The position numbers were made by a program, and so were the translations under genes. A DNA stretch of 64,000 nucleotides from JAZKFT01 sp040386335 (GTDB taxonomy: Bacteria; Bacteroidota; Bacteroidia; Chitinophagales; Chitinophagaceae), in the NCBI GenBank assembly GCA_040386335.1, contig JAZKFT010000008.1, forward strand, positions 186,001-250,000, in the 5' to 3' direction. Each line of letters opens with the position of its first letter. Positions within the stretch are counted from its first letter, which is position 1. The notes beneath the pieces were generated by a model. The model worked only from the letters and a program-made list of their open reading frames with translations, ran no database searches and was not told the DNA's origin. This document shows positions 1-8,882 of this stretch, piece by piece.

Positions 1-1255
1 GCGGCTGTTTTATTAGAGGCGATCGGGTTTTGAACACCAAAGCCTTTTGCTGATAATCTTTCTTTGCTGATGCCGTTTTTTACAAAATAATTCAGTACCG
101 CTTTGGCCCGGTTCTGGCTCAATACCAGGTTGGTTTTAGCTGCTCCGGTGTTATCAGTGTAACCTGCTATTTCCAACTTTACTGTTGGATTTTCATTTAA
201 AAGGTCTACCACTTCCTGTAAGGCGACAAACGATTTTTTAAGTAAAGTGGCTTTGCCGGTTTCGAAGAAAATGTTTTTAGCAGCGGTATTTACCTCCTGC
301 TTCATTTCTTCGGTTACAAAAACAGCTTTTGGCTCTTCTTTTATAGGGCAACCTTCATTGGAGAGAGGACCGGCTATCGTAGGGCATTTGTCTTTTTCAT
401 CGTTTAGGCCATCGCCATCAGTATCAGGTATGGGGCAACCTTCGAAACGGGCCATGCCTGGTTGATTGGGGCATTTATCTTCATCGTCTTTAATGCCATC
501 TTTATCAGTATCCGGGACCGGGCAACCAAAATATTTGGCAACACCAGCCACCGTCGGACACTTATCATTATCATCTGTAATGCCATCACCATCCTTGTCT
601 TCAACTTCAGCAACAACTGTGGGGGGCGTCACTACAACCGGAACAACAGGTAATGGTTTCTCAATTACTATTTTTTTTTTGGAGACAGTGTAGTGCCGAA
701 ACCAATGGTGTAGGTAAAATGGTAATTGGCCTCTTGTGTTACCGGCAGGCGGTATTGCGCATTGGTAAGGAAATAGACGTCTTCCATAAGTCTTACCTGG
801 AGGCCTACACCCACCGGAATATATGAACCCCAAACGCTGGCATATTTTGAAACGCCAATACCGGCTGACAAATAAGGTACAACACAATGCTTGTCGGTTA
901 ACAGTTTGATATTAGCCATAACATCGGTTTCCAGCAACAAAGCGTCATTATTGTACGAAGCCCTGTCGCGGAATGGATATTTTACAAATGCGCCATTCAT
1001 AGAAGCCATCAGATCGATATGGCTGGTAAGTCCTTTTAAATAACTCAGACCAAAGCCAATGTTCATCCCTTTCAGCTTACTCCACTTTTTATCCCTCAAT
1101 ACTGCACTCAATGAAGTAGAACGAATAGCCGTGGCGGTCTTGAAATCGAATGTGGCAAGGTTTACAATCAGCGTGGGTCTTTTTTTATAGTCATTATCCT
1201 GGGCATTTGCCGATAAGAGGCCGATGGCCAGTAATGAACATAAAAATTTCTTCAT
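1..1255 (-). CDS. OmpA-family outer-membrane protein with TSP3 repeats, apparent frameshift, 3' end outside window
   Basis: Outer-membrane protein expected to anchor the envelope to peptidoglycan. I take the ATG at 1255 as start because it opens a clean signal peptide (MKKFLCSLLAIGLLSANAQ); the longer frame starts at a TTG. Residues ~20-195 look like an OmpA-type beta-barrel and end in LSPKKK followed by TAG at 668-670. In the -1 frame the message continues without interruption from ~660 to the window edge: three thrombospondin-3-like calcium repeats (DxDxDG..D..D.CP), then an OmpA C-terminal domain with NIFFETGKA and an AGYTDNTGA..N..LSQNRA motif. The two halves meet at a run of ten A (T671-T680 on +). 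One extra A, or a -1 slip, makes one ~430-residue protein. The barrel plus TSP3 plus OmpA order is standard in Bacteroidota, so this is one gene. Confidence 0.85.
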
Positions 1256-1278
1256 AACGTTTTGGGTTTTATTAGGGG

Positions 1279-1310
1279 CAAATGTACGGTTGGGGTTCAA
1301 TTATGGACAA
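1279..1310 (-). promoter_or_regulatory. Predicted promoter of the OmpA-family gene
   Basis: On the minus strand the -7 element reads TACATTTG (CAAATGTA on +, 1279-1286), a match to Bacteroidota TAnnTTTG. A TTG lies 21 bp upstream (1308-1310), close to the usual -33 position. It sits 24 bp before the ATG at 1255, which supports that start. Confidence 0.5.
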
Positions 1311-1346
1311 TTTATTTAAACACATGTTAGTTATCGTGTGCACAAG

Positions 1347-1769
1347 CTACTTTGGATGTTTACTGCCCAGCCGCTCCACGCTTACCCTGGAAAGGCCTGA
1401 GCCTAAAATGCCGATCTGTTTTGCAGCTGCGCGGGTCAGGTCCACTATGCGTTTCATACGCGGACTCATGCGGTCGTTTACCTTAACCACCACGCTCTTG
1501 CCATTTTTTACGTTGGTAACCTTTAGCCAGGTACCCATTTTGTATTGATTGCTGGCACAGGTGAGTTTTTTTTGGCTGAAGATCTCGCCGCTGGCAGTTC
1601 GCCGTCCATTGAAGTTGTCGCTGTACCAACTGGCAATTCCGGTATTTAATTTAAGGGGTTCTTTCTTCTTTTGGGCCGGGGCAAAAAACTGTACAAATAG
1701 AAATAATATCAAAAAGCAACATCGCTTAAGTGTACCTGTTGAAAAAAATGAACGTAGTTTTATCGGCAT
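1347..1769 (-). CDS. rlpA: Septal ring lytic transglycosylase RlpA-family protein
   Basis: Secreted double-psi beta-barrel protein acting on peptidoglycan, 140 aa. From the ATG at 1769 it begins MPIKLRSFF and has a hydrophobic signal segment ending near FAPAQ. The RlpA domain follows at about residues 45-135: TGIASWYSDNFNGRRTASGE, LTCAS in place of the usual LTAAH, GTWLKVTN, then VVVKVNDRMSP and IVDLTRAAAKQIG. There is no SPOR domain, as is common in Bacteroidota. An in-frame start 8 codons upstream (1793) is possible but would reach into the divergent gene. Its ATG overlaps the ATG of the divergent dipeptidase gene, so the two 5' ends share bases. Confidence 0.9.
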   Translation of the reverse strand: MPIKLRSFFSTGTLKRCCFLILFLFVQFFAPAQKKKEPLKLNTGIASWYSDNFNGRRTASGEIFSQKKLTCASNQYKMGTWLKVTNVKNGKSVVVKVNDRMSPRMKRIVDLTRAAAKQIGILGSGLSRVSVERLGSKHPK

Positions 1770-2505
1770 GGCAGCAATTAAATACGCGGACAAAATAGAA
1801 AAAATCTTTTTAGGGCTGGGAATTTTATTGTCGGGTATATATGCCTGTGCTCCTAAACCGAATGCGATTCCTAAAAATGAGTATGGTCTCCAGGTGGTGG
1901 AGAAAAAGGGAACTTACAAACAAATAGTGCGGGCGGATGAAAGCCATCGGATGGTTGCTCTCGACCCCATATTAAGCCCGTTGTCTACCGCATTTTACTA
2001 TGCCACTCCCGATAATTTTACAAATGAGGTTTTGTATAAAAAGCCGGCCGCCTACCTGCGGCTGGAAGCAGCTACTGCTTTAAAAAAAGTGCAGGACAGT
2101 CTTCGTAGTATTGGTTACGATATTAAGATTTTCGACGGCTACCGGCCCTACAGTGTTACCCGAAAAATGTGGAAAATAGTTCCAGACGACCGCTACGCTG
2201 CCAACCCGGCCAATGGAAGCGGCCACAATCGTGGCGTAGCTGTAGACCTTACCCTGATCGATCTGAAAACAGGTAAAGAGCTCCAAATGCCCACGCCGTT
2301 TGATAGTTTTAGCGATACCAGCCATCACGATTTTATGCAACTGCCGCCGGAAATACTCCGCAACAGGGCACTGCTGAAAAAGGTGATGGAGCAATATGGG
2401 TTTTTGGCCCTTAGCACAGAATGGTGGCATTACAGCCTTCCCCAGCCAAAACGCTATGAATTGCTGGATCTCAGTTTTCAAAAAATGCGGAAACTGGTGC
2501 GGTAG
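1768..2505 (+). CDS. D-alanyl-D-alanine dipeptidase (VanX/DdpX type, peptidase M15D), lipoprotein
   Basis: Zinc peptidase hydrolysing D-Ala-D-Ala; probably used for peptidoglycan turnover, since no van genes are nearby. The 245-aa frame from the ATG at 1768 has a lipoprotein-like signal (GILLSGIYAC, Cys27). The zinc and catalytic signature is complete: SGHNRGVAVD (His153, Asp160) and EWWHY (Glu218, His221), with the substrate-side Arg in GYRPYS (Arg126). The frame stays open upstream to 1549, but that part is antisense to rlpA and lacks a signal sequence. The gene is divergent from rlpA (another wall enzyme) and convergent with the acetyltransferase gene. Confidence 0.9.
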   Translation: MAAIKYADKIEKIFLGLGILLSGIYACAPKPNAIPKNEYGLQVVEKKGTYKQIVRADESHRMVALDPILSPLSTAFYYATPDNFTNEVLYKKPAAYLRLEAATALKKVQDSLRSIGYDIKIFDGYRPYSVTRKMWKIVPDDRYAANPANGSGHNRGVAVDLTLIDLKTGKELQMPTPFDSFSDTSHHDFMQLPPEILRNRALLKKVMEQYGFLALSTEWWHYSLPQPKRYELLDLSFQKMRKLVR

Positions 2506-2540
2506 CAGTTACTACCCACACCTGGCGAAAGCATGAATGG

Positions 2541-2640
2541 TGGTCATTAGGTCATTGGTCAATAAGTCATTGATTCACACGTATATTGACCATTTTATCT
2601 AAATCACAAATGACCTAATGACAATTGACTAATGACTATT
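2541..2640. repeat. Inverted degenerate GTCATTAGG-word array between convergent genes
   Basis: The left half repeats variants of GGTCATT(A/G)GG on the + strand. The right half (about 2605-2635) carries the complementary words (AATGACCTAATGAC). The whole region can fold into an imperfect hairpin of ~100 nt. It separates the convergent dipeptidase and acetyltransferase genes and could end transcription from both sides. The same word family recurs at 17606-17690, also between convergent genes. Confidence 0.7.
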
Positions 2641-2663
2641 TCACCCCTTGCAAAGCATAGGTG

Positions 2664-2960
2664 TCATCGGTAATATTCTTTATCCAGCTGTTCCTTGAAT
2701 TCAGGATGTCGTTTTACAAATGCCGCTACGTAGGGGCAATATATCATTACAAGCTTGTGGTGTTCCTTCGCATATTGAAAAGCGTATGTAGCCAACGCTG
2801 ATGCCACACCTTTCCCTTCCATACTATCGGGTACCAGGGTATGCATAAAGGCAATATCTTTTTTATAGAAGCGGTATTCCAGGAATGCCACCTCGCCGCC
2901 TTCATGAATTTCAAAATGCATTTCCTTTTCGTTGTGGGTGATTTGGTATGGGTCAGGCAT
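2664..2960 (-). CDS. GNAT-like N-acetyltransferase (YjdJ/Gtn type, Acetyltransf_CG)
   Basis: Small 98-aa acetyltransferase of the compact GNAT subfamily (PF14542 type). The core is HTLVPDSMEGKGVASALATYAFQYAKEH, where EGKGVAS is the acetyl-CoA pyrophosphate-binding loop; YCPYVAAFVKRHPEF then matches the family's usual C-terminal strand. The length is normal for the family. The substrate is unknown. The ATG at 2960 is the first Met in a clear domain start (MPDPYQITHN). Confidence 0.88.
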   Translation of the reverse strand: MPDPYQITHNEKEMHFEIHEGGEVAFLEYRFYKKDIAFMHTLVPDSMEGKGVASALATYAFQYAKEHHKLVMIYCPYVAAFVKRHPEFKEQLDKEYYR

Positions 2961-3035
2961 TTTACATTTTGATTTTGTTTGCTATAGGTCGATAATAAAT
3001 GAATATCATTTGAAAATAATTTCCGGGGAGCGGCC

Positions 3036-3533
3036 ATTCAGGCGCCGGGCTCCTGCCCGGTGCCGTTGTGTTACTTTTCTTGCGGCATTTTAAACTGACA
3101 ATTACTTAAGAATCTCCAATTCCAACAAACCTTTTACACCAGTCTAACATTCACTGGCCCTCAAATCAGGCAACCTGTCGCCAATTAGGATTTTGTACGC
3201 TTGAAAATAAGAATTAGTAGGAATACAACTAATAGAATTAAACTGCTTAAACCAAAAGACCAATTTGTTGAAGAAGGAATTTTATGACCACTGGCATTTG
3301 CAGCAAACCATGAAAACAAGTCTGCAAATAATGCAATTAGGATTATGACCTTTAAACAAAAACTCAAAATGCGCATAAAATCTAATTTACATTTTTATGT
3401 AACCCTGGCAGCCGGAAAGCTTATTTTGGGGAAGGGTATTAAGAAATTCGAAGCCGGCAATATCCATCAGGTTTGTTGCGTGGGCAAGAAAAGTAACGCG
3501 CCGGCACCGGGCAGGAGCCCGGCGCCTAATTCA
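3036..3533. mobile_element. Possible non-autonomous element with ~47 bp inverted repeats
   Basis: A ~47 bp sequence at 3038-3084 recurs inverted at 3484-3530 with only a few mismatches. Each copy contains its own hairpin with arms GGCGCCGGGC and GCCCGGTGCC. The pair encloses ~400 bp holding one short membrane-protein frame. The pentamer ATTCA lies just outside both ends (3036-3040 and 3529-3533) and could be a target duplication. The right end stops 5 bp from the stop codon of the GH28 gene. No transposase is inside, so a MITE-like insertion or a pair of REP hairpins are both possible. Confidence 0.45.
3185..3376 (-). CDS. Hypothetical small membrane protein inside the inverted-repeat unit
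   Basis: 63 aa with two clear hydrophobic segments (about residues 5-27 and 42-58), a basic N-terminus (MRILSFCLK) and a basic end (FKRTKS). This topology fits a small two-pass inner-membrane protein. I recognise no family. It is wholly enclosed by the inverted repeats, so it may travel with them. The short length and absence of a recognisable promoter make it uncertain. Confidence 0.4.
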   Translation of the reverse strand: MRILSFCLKVIILIALFADLFSWFAANASGHKIPSSTNWSFGLSSLILLVVFLLILIFKRTKS

Positions 3534-3537
3534 AGTA

Positions 3538-5010
3538 CTACTTAAAAATAATTTCTGAGCAGCGACGCTGGTACATGGACTTTTTACCGGCTGGTTCTTT
3601 TATGTCCGTTGCCACAAAACCTGAACGATGCACGTCATCAAACACAATAGCTGTACGGTAGTCTTTTTTTGCACAGGATAAATTCACGTTGGAGAACTGT
3701 ATGTCCCGGGCGTGCCTAATAAAAATGCCCCAGGCGGGGAGTTCATGAAATGTTGAAAAATCCGGGTACGCTGCTGGTTTTTCGGGGATACTGTCCAAAG
3801 CATCCAGTGATACTTTTGCAAACATGGGATTGCCAGCGCCCGGATGTTTTATTTCAATATTACGCATCGTAACATTCGTGACCAATGCCCCGAGCAGTCC
3901 GGCAATAATTATCGCCGGGGAAATATTCCGGGGCATGTCTTCAATTGGTCCTTCATAATCGTAGCCCGCATCTGCTTTGCTGGCTGCAATTTCGAGAGAT
4001 ACATGGTTGATGGTGATATTTTCTAAACGAGATTTTTTCCCGCTAATGCGCTCACCTATCCGTAAAAAAATCCCATGGCCGGTATTTAAAACCAACAAGC
4101 TGTCTACCTGTACGTTTTCAAGAAAGCCGCCATCCACAGCTTCCAGGGCAATGGCGGAGCGATACGTATCAAACACCTTATTGTTGATGATCCGGATATT
4201 GCGGAAACCGCCCAGCGAAGCAGTTCCAAATTTAATGGCATTGGCGCTGGAACGAATGGTGCAATTCCTGATGATGATATTTTGACAGACCATTTTTGGG
4301 TCATGCGATTTCAGGCAGATACCATCGTCGGCCGCATCTATATATGAATTGGTGATGGCTACACTGTCACAATCCACGATGTCAATCCCGTCGTTATTCC
4401 AGAAAGCCCGGCTATCGATGGTAATACTATCAGCCCGGAGATTTTTACATTGATCATAGGTCTGCACCCATGCGGCAGCATTACGAATGGTGACACCTTT
4501 AATTAATATGTTTTCGCAGGAACGAAAATAAATGAGCATGGGCCTGATCTCCACTTCAGGCCTGTCGTTGCGGAAAGCATCTTTTATCAATCCTTTGTGC
4601 ACCATCGCTGCCACATTCCTGGCTACCTGCCTGCCCTGGCCGTCGATAACACCCTTTCCGGTAATACCAATATTCTGCTGATCATGTGCCAGGATGAACG
4701 CTGTAAATCCTTTCCTGTCGTAATCCGGCGGATTGAGGGTGCCCAGCAATACGGCGCCCTCCAGCAAGTGCAATGTTACATTTGATTTAAGGTGAATAGA
4801 ACCGGAGAGATACCTGCCTACGTCAAACACCAATCTGCCACCACCTTGCTTTTGTACATAGTCAATGGCAAACTGTATCGATCGGGTATTCAGCGTAGCG
4901 CCATCAGAATAAATGCCAAATAAGGAAGCAGGATAATCCTTTGCAAAACCTTGAATGGAGCACACACACAGCAAAGCGGCAATGAAATATTTTCTTATTG
5001 GCAAAAGCAT
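3538..5010 (-). CDS. Glycoside hydrolase family 28 protein (polygalacturonase-like)
   Basis: Secreted or periplasmic pectin-degrading enzyme, 490 aa, with a signal peptide (AALLCVCSIQGFAKD). The N-terminus has the pectate-lyase-like FGIYSDGATLNTRSIQFAID..GGGRLVF motif. Right-handed beta-helix rungs follow. The GH28 acid residues are visible in NNDGIDIVDC and ADDGICLKS; the usual GHG loop is replaced by SSANAIKFGT, so the substrate may differ from plain polygalacturonan. The gene is 11 bp downstream of the GH106-like gene, so they are probably co-transcribed. Confidence 0.88.
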   Translation of the reverse strand: MLLPIRKYFIAALLCVCSIQGFAKDYPASLFGIYSDGATLNTRSIQFAIDYVQKQGGGRLVFDVGRYLSGSIHLKSNVTLHLLEGAVLLGTLNPPDYDRKGFTAFILAHDQQNIGITGKGVIDGQGRQVARNVAAMVHKGLIKDAFRNDRPEVEIRPMLIYFRSCENILIKGVTIRNAAAWVQTYDQCKNLRADSITIDSRAFWNNDGIDIVDCDSVAITNSYIDAADDGICLKSHDPKMVCQNIIIRNCTIRSSANAIKFGTASLGGFRNIRIINNKVFDTYRSAIALEAVDGGFLENVQVDSLLVLNTGHGIFLRIGERISGKKSRLENITINHVSLEIAASKADAGYDYEGPIEDMPRNISPAIIIAGLLGALVTNVTMRNIEIKHPGAGNPMFAKVSLDALDSIPEKPAAYPDFSTFHELPAWGIFIRHARDIQFSNVNLSCAKKDYRTAIVFDDVHRSGFVATDIKEPAGKKSMYQRRCSEIIFK

Positions 5011-5021
5011 GTTGTAGTTTT

Positions 5022-7853
5022 TTAATAGATAGTAACAGGTCCTGCTATACCCATTGACTGAATTGGCTGAATGGTCCTGCCTTCGTTTGTCCAGTATTGG
5101 GCTATACGGTTATCGGTAAGGCTTTTCATGTAATTGCCCATGGTGGTTACTATCCGGATCTCAATCGTATTATTCCCGGGCTTTATTAATTTTTCAATCT
5201 GGCAGATCCGCCGGCCGTACCACATCCTGCCTGCAGTTTCTCCGTTGATATATACTTCTGAAACGCCAAAGGTTTTACCCAGGTTCAGCCATTCAATTTT
5301 CGTTTCATTATTCACAATAAAATTAGTCGAGTAAATAATGGTGCCGCAAAAACTGACCCATTCCGGTAATTCTTTCATGTCTTTCAATATCTCCATTTCT
5401 TTTTTGATAACAGCGCCATTAATATGCTTTCCTGTTACCAACCAGGGGCCCGTCAATGGCATTGCATTTTTGTCACCTGTTTTTACTGGTTTGAATAACG
5501 GGCCCTTTTTTTCTTTGTCAAAAACGAGCAGTTTTAAATCGGCGGGTCCCATGTCGAGAACTATTTTATTGCCGGCCGTGTTTATTTGATAACGTTCACC
5601 GTTCTCTGCATTCCATATCCATGCCTGTTTCCCGGACATGATAGTGGGGGAGAGAGCAATCGTTATATCATAGGCGACACTGGTGTTTGAATTAATGAAC
5701 AGGATCATTTCTGTATCCTTTGCCTGGTATCTTATTTGTGTGATGAATGGATTGGGCGAATCAATGCTTACATAGGGTGTGATACCATAGTTTTCCTGTA
5801 CGCCCCGATACCAGCCATTAAAATTTGTATCAGGCTTCTTTAAAAAAATAAACCGATTGGTATAGCTCTTCATCTTATTTACCCAGCCCTGGACTTCGCT
5901 ATCCCGTTGCTCATGATCATGCCAGCCCGATGCTTTTGCAGGATAAGCTTCAATGCAAAAAATCCGGCCTCCCGATGCCACAAAATCAAATAGCTTTTTT
6001 GCAGTGACGGGCTCCATGCTTTCTACCTGGGTGAGAAAGATCGTATGGTATTTCCTTGGACCATAATTCAGATAGCCATTTTGAATCTCAGCATCCTTTA
6101 TCACCTGTTCCGAAATATAATCGCAGGCACTGCCATTTTGATGAATGGACTCCCATATAAATGACTGCCAGGTGGGATGCGCTACCGCAGGAAAGGGTTC
6201 ATTCTGTGCACCCCATATGCTCCATAAGTCTGCAACTGCGGGCAGAACAGCAATATCCGCAAACATGGTGGCTTGCTGCAATACAGCGCTCAAGCGGGCT
6301 TTATATTGCGTGAAAAATTTGAAGTAAGGCCACCATGGATTTCTTTCATTGATAAATGTTCCGTAGATCACCCAGCCAGGGAATGGAGCAGTTGGCGGCG
6401 AATAATTAAAGCCATGAAAAACAGGATGGGTAACACCGGAAATAATACTCTGATCACCGGCTACTTTCATCAGCTCCAGGCTCTCGTTAAACACCTGGTG
6501 GATATTCGTCAGCTCTTCACAACTCACCAGTTTTTTCCCTTTTAAATGCGCCGCCGACGATACATATTTATTGATCATGGTGTAGGCCCGGCCAATGCGA
6601 TAATCTGTTTCACTCATTTCGAGGCCCAGCCCGGGCCTGATCCAGGTTTCGCATTCGGGTATGTCCACATCAAAACTACCTTCCAGGGGGAAATAGCTTC
6701 TCCCGTAGGCCTGCACCCGGGATTGCACTTTCGTTTCTTTACACCAGTTGAGAAACGTATCGACAAATCTTTCTTTGATCAGCTCTGTTTTGGTCAGCTC
6801 AAAATCGTACCGCATGCGTTGTATCATTTCTTTGAAAGCCGGGCCATGTTCCGCCCCATGATCGTAGACCCAGGTATTTCCCATGCCTGCGATCTTGTAG
6901 AGCAGGAATGGCAACCAGGGCACGAGATCGTAACCCCTTCGTTTTTGAAATTCAGCCGCCATATCCGTACACCAGTTGGCCCCTTCCAGTTCGAGACTGT
7001 CGGAGAAGAAAGCGCGGATATGGGTTGATAGTGATCCTGATTTTTCCTGGATCGTCCGGGACATTTTTTCCAGGTATTTCTTCACTGCCGCTTTATCAAA
7101 ATGGTTGAGCACCGGGCCTGTTGCCCCGGGTGCACCCTGGATCACTTCCATAAAGCCATGGATCTTCACCAATGCATACAGAATATGCTTCCCGGCGGGA
7201 ATTTTATACTTTATGACCCCTGTTGGAATTTGCCCTGACAGGTCAATTGCGTCTGCAATCCCGTTAATGGTTGATGGAACCAATGTAACAGAAAGCATCT
7301 CCATTTGCCGCCCGGCGAAAGGCGAACTAATGCCGGGGTCTGCTTCTTTGAATAGTTCAAACAGCGACACTTCATAGTCGAGCGGACCCTCCAACTTTTT
7401 GGTGCCGATAACCACCACTTGGGAACGCTCTTCTCCTTGTAACCACTCAGCACCCAGTGGCCAGCCAGAACCAACAATCAGGTCGCAGGTCATATCCAGC
7501 GATTTTGCTTCTGCAAATGCAAACTCCAGTAATTCGATCCACTCCGGACTTAACCATTGGAGGGAAGCCTTGCCAAGGTCGTTCGTTCTCCCGGGAAATT
7601 TGATCGGGTTGATTTCCACACCGCCAATGCCGGCTTCTTTCAGCAGGCGGAGTTCTCTTGCCAGTTCGGCCTTTTCTATTTTATCACCATTCCACCACCA
7701 GCGTACAAATGGGCGATAGATCGAAGGCGGATTTTTAAAAATATCGTACAATCCAGCCGCCGGATTGGGGCTTCCCGGCGCCGGCAGGAACTTTCTAAAA
7801 CTATAGCCAGTTGTTATAAGCGATCCCTGGATAAGAAAACTGCGTCTTTTCAA
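5022..7853 (-). CDS. GH106-like alpha-L-rhamnosidase
   Basis: Large (943 aa) exported glycosidase predicted to remove L-rhamnose from rhamnogalacturonan or glycosides. The start is a TTG at 7853, because an in-frame stop lies shortly upstream and no ATG precedes the export signal (MKRRSFLIQGSLITTGYS, RR-containing). GH106-type features: IYRPFVRWWWNGDKI at the domain start, GIGGVEINP, DLIVGSGWPLG, and the central SDSLELEGANW and WCKE segments. The C-terminus (about 800-940) is a jelly-roll/galactose-binding-like fold ending in a WTNEGRTIQPI..GIAGPVTIY pattern. It is followed by the GH28 gene, which together suggest pectic polysaccharide use; no SusC/SusD pair is in the window. Confidence 0.8.
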   Translation of the reverse strand: MKRRSFLIQGSLITTGYSFRKFLPAPGSPNPAAGLYDIFKNPPSIYRPFVRWWWNGDKIEKAELARELRLLKEAGIGGVEINPIKFPGRTNDLGKASLQWLSPEWIELLEFAFAEAKSLDMTCDLIVGSGWPLGAEWLQGEERSQVVVIGTKKLEGPLDYEVSLFELFKEADPGISSPFAGRQMEMLSVTLVPSTINGIADAIDLSGQIPTGVIKYKIPAGKHILYALVKIHGFMEVIQGAPGATGPVLNHFDKAAVKKYLEKMSRTIQEKSGSLSTHIRAFFSDSLELEGANWCTDMAAEFQKRRGYDLVPWLPFLLYKIAGMGNTWVYDHGAEHGPAFKEMIQRMRYDFELTKTELIKERFVDTFLNWCKETKVQSRVQAYGRSYFPLEGSFDVDIPECETWIRPGLGLEMSETDYRIGRAYTMINKYVSSAAHLKGKKLVSCEELTNIHQVFNESLELMKVAGDQSIISGVTHPVFHGFNYSPPTAPFPGWVIYGTFINERNPWWPYFKFFTQYKARLSAVLQQATMFADIAVLPAVADLWSIWGAQNEPFPAVAHPTWQSFIWESIHQNGSACDYISEQVIKDAEIQNGYLNYGPRKYHTIFLTQVESMEPVTAKKLFDFVASGGRIFCIEAYPAKASGWHDHEQRDSEVQGWVNKMKSYTNRFIFLKKPDTNFNGWYRGVQENYGITPYVSIDSPNPFITQIRYQAKDTEMILFINSNTSVAYDITIALSPTIMSGKQAWIWNAENGERYQINTAGNKIVLDMGPADLKLLVFDKEKKGPLFKPVKTGDKNAMPLTGPWLVTGKHINGAVIKKEMEILKDMKELPEWVSFCGTIIYSTNFIVNNETKIEWLNLGKTFGVSEVYINGETAGRMWYGRRICQIEKLIKPGNNTIEIRIVTTMGNYMKSLTDNRIAQYWTNEGRTIQPIQSMGIAGPVTIY

Positions 7854-7867
7854 AAGCGGTTTATTTT

Positions 7868-8048
7868 AAAGTAAGTAGGGGGGAGCAAGTAGTGAGAAGT
7901 AAGTAGCAAGTAGTGAGTGGCGGATGGCGTCCATATCTTTGTAGCATTACATGCCTGGTAAACCGATTGTGCAATGTTGATTGTGAGGTGTCTGCATTCA
8001 GGTAACCAACTTACGACGGACTCCTAGCCACTCCCTAATCACTACTAC
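7868..8048. repeat. Intergenic degenerate array (GTAAGTAG / CACTACT words), inverted halves
   Basis: 7868-7922 is a run of GTAAGTAG, GCAAGTAG and GTGAG words. 8020-8047 carries roughly complementary words (CCACTCCC, CACTACTACC). The halves flank ~95 bp of ordinary sequence and could pair. The left words reappear inverted at 27935-28005. The array splits the glycosidase genes from the isomerase/dioxygenase pair. Confidence 0.6.
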
Positions 8049-8882
8049 CTAATATAGGTATCGTTTTTCCAGCAGCGATTTCATCCAGCAAATCAGCCTC
8101 CATTGCTCTTCAGCCGCTGTGCCTTTACGATTAGCAAAAACCATGTAGGGCGGCGGCCCAAATTCGGGTGTAATAGTACAGGAAGCCGCACCTTCATTCA
8201 GTCTTGCCTGGATGCATTGATCCCAAATTTCCAGGTGTGCTTCCAGCGCCTCTGCATATTCAGGTGCAGCAGGCTCCCAAACCTGTGGTCCCTCACTATG
8301 TCCAACCCTTGCGTGGATATGCCGCGTATTTTGAACGGCTTTTTTAACCGCAGCCTGCTGATCTGCCAGGTAACTTTCGGAAACACAAAACCAATGAGAA
8401 ACATCCAAAGTCAGTAAGACATCCGGGTGTTTTTCCAACACGGGAAGCACCACATGGGCGGCATAAGCCCATTTGTTACGATGGGTTTCCTGGTAAATCG
8501 GAATATTGGTTTCCCTGCTTACTTCGTTGCAACAAGCCAGGCAAGCTTCAATTTGCTCAGTGGTGTAATATTCCCTTCCCGTTTGGGCAGTGATATGCAA
8601 TGGTCCACATTCATCAATACGAATGGCGGATAGTTCCAGCAGCTGTGTTTTGAGAACGGCCAGGTATTCTTCAAAATCATCATAATGCTTCAATACTGCC
8701 ATTACGATGCAAAATTCAAGCTGGTGCTTTTGCAAGAGCCTGAGGACTTCATTATAATCCGTTTTTTCAGCGAATGGAAACCATTCAATGCCTGTAAAAC
8801 CGGCAGCTTTAACATCAGCCAGAAATTGATCCCAGGGAATAGCATTAAATCCCCACCGGGGGCAAAAGAAATTTATTTTCAT
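8049..8882 (-). CDS. Sugar phosphate isomerase/epimerase (AP endonuclease family 2 TIM barrel)
   Basis: 277 aa, xylose-isomerase-like TIM barrel probably interconverting a ketose or inosose. Visible strand ends with metal ligands: GFTGIEWFPF at strand 2, a YQETHRNKWAY segment with Glu and His near the middle, LTLDVSHW (Asp/His) and HARVGHSEGPQ, then a C-terminal TPEFGPPPYM. No signal peptide, so cytoplasmic. Its start overlaps the end of the upstream PhyH gene by 4 bp (ATGA), showing translational coupling. Similar pairs occur in plant-polysaccharide clusters, but the exact substrate cannot be told. Confidence 0.82.
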   Translation of the reverse strand: MKINFFCPRWGFNAIPWDQFLADVKAAGFTGIEWFPFAEKTDYNEVLRLLQKHQLEFCIVMAVLKHYDDFEEYLAVLKTQLLELSAIRIDECGPLHITAQTGREYYTTEQIEACLACCNEVSRETNIPIYQETHRNKWAYAAHVVLPVLEKHPDVLLTLDVSHWFCVSESYLADQQAAVKKAVQNTRHIHARVGHSEGPQVWEPAAPEYAEALEAHLEIWDQCIQARLNEGAASCTITPEFGPPPYMVFANRKGTAAEEQWRLICWMKSLLEKRYLY

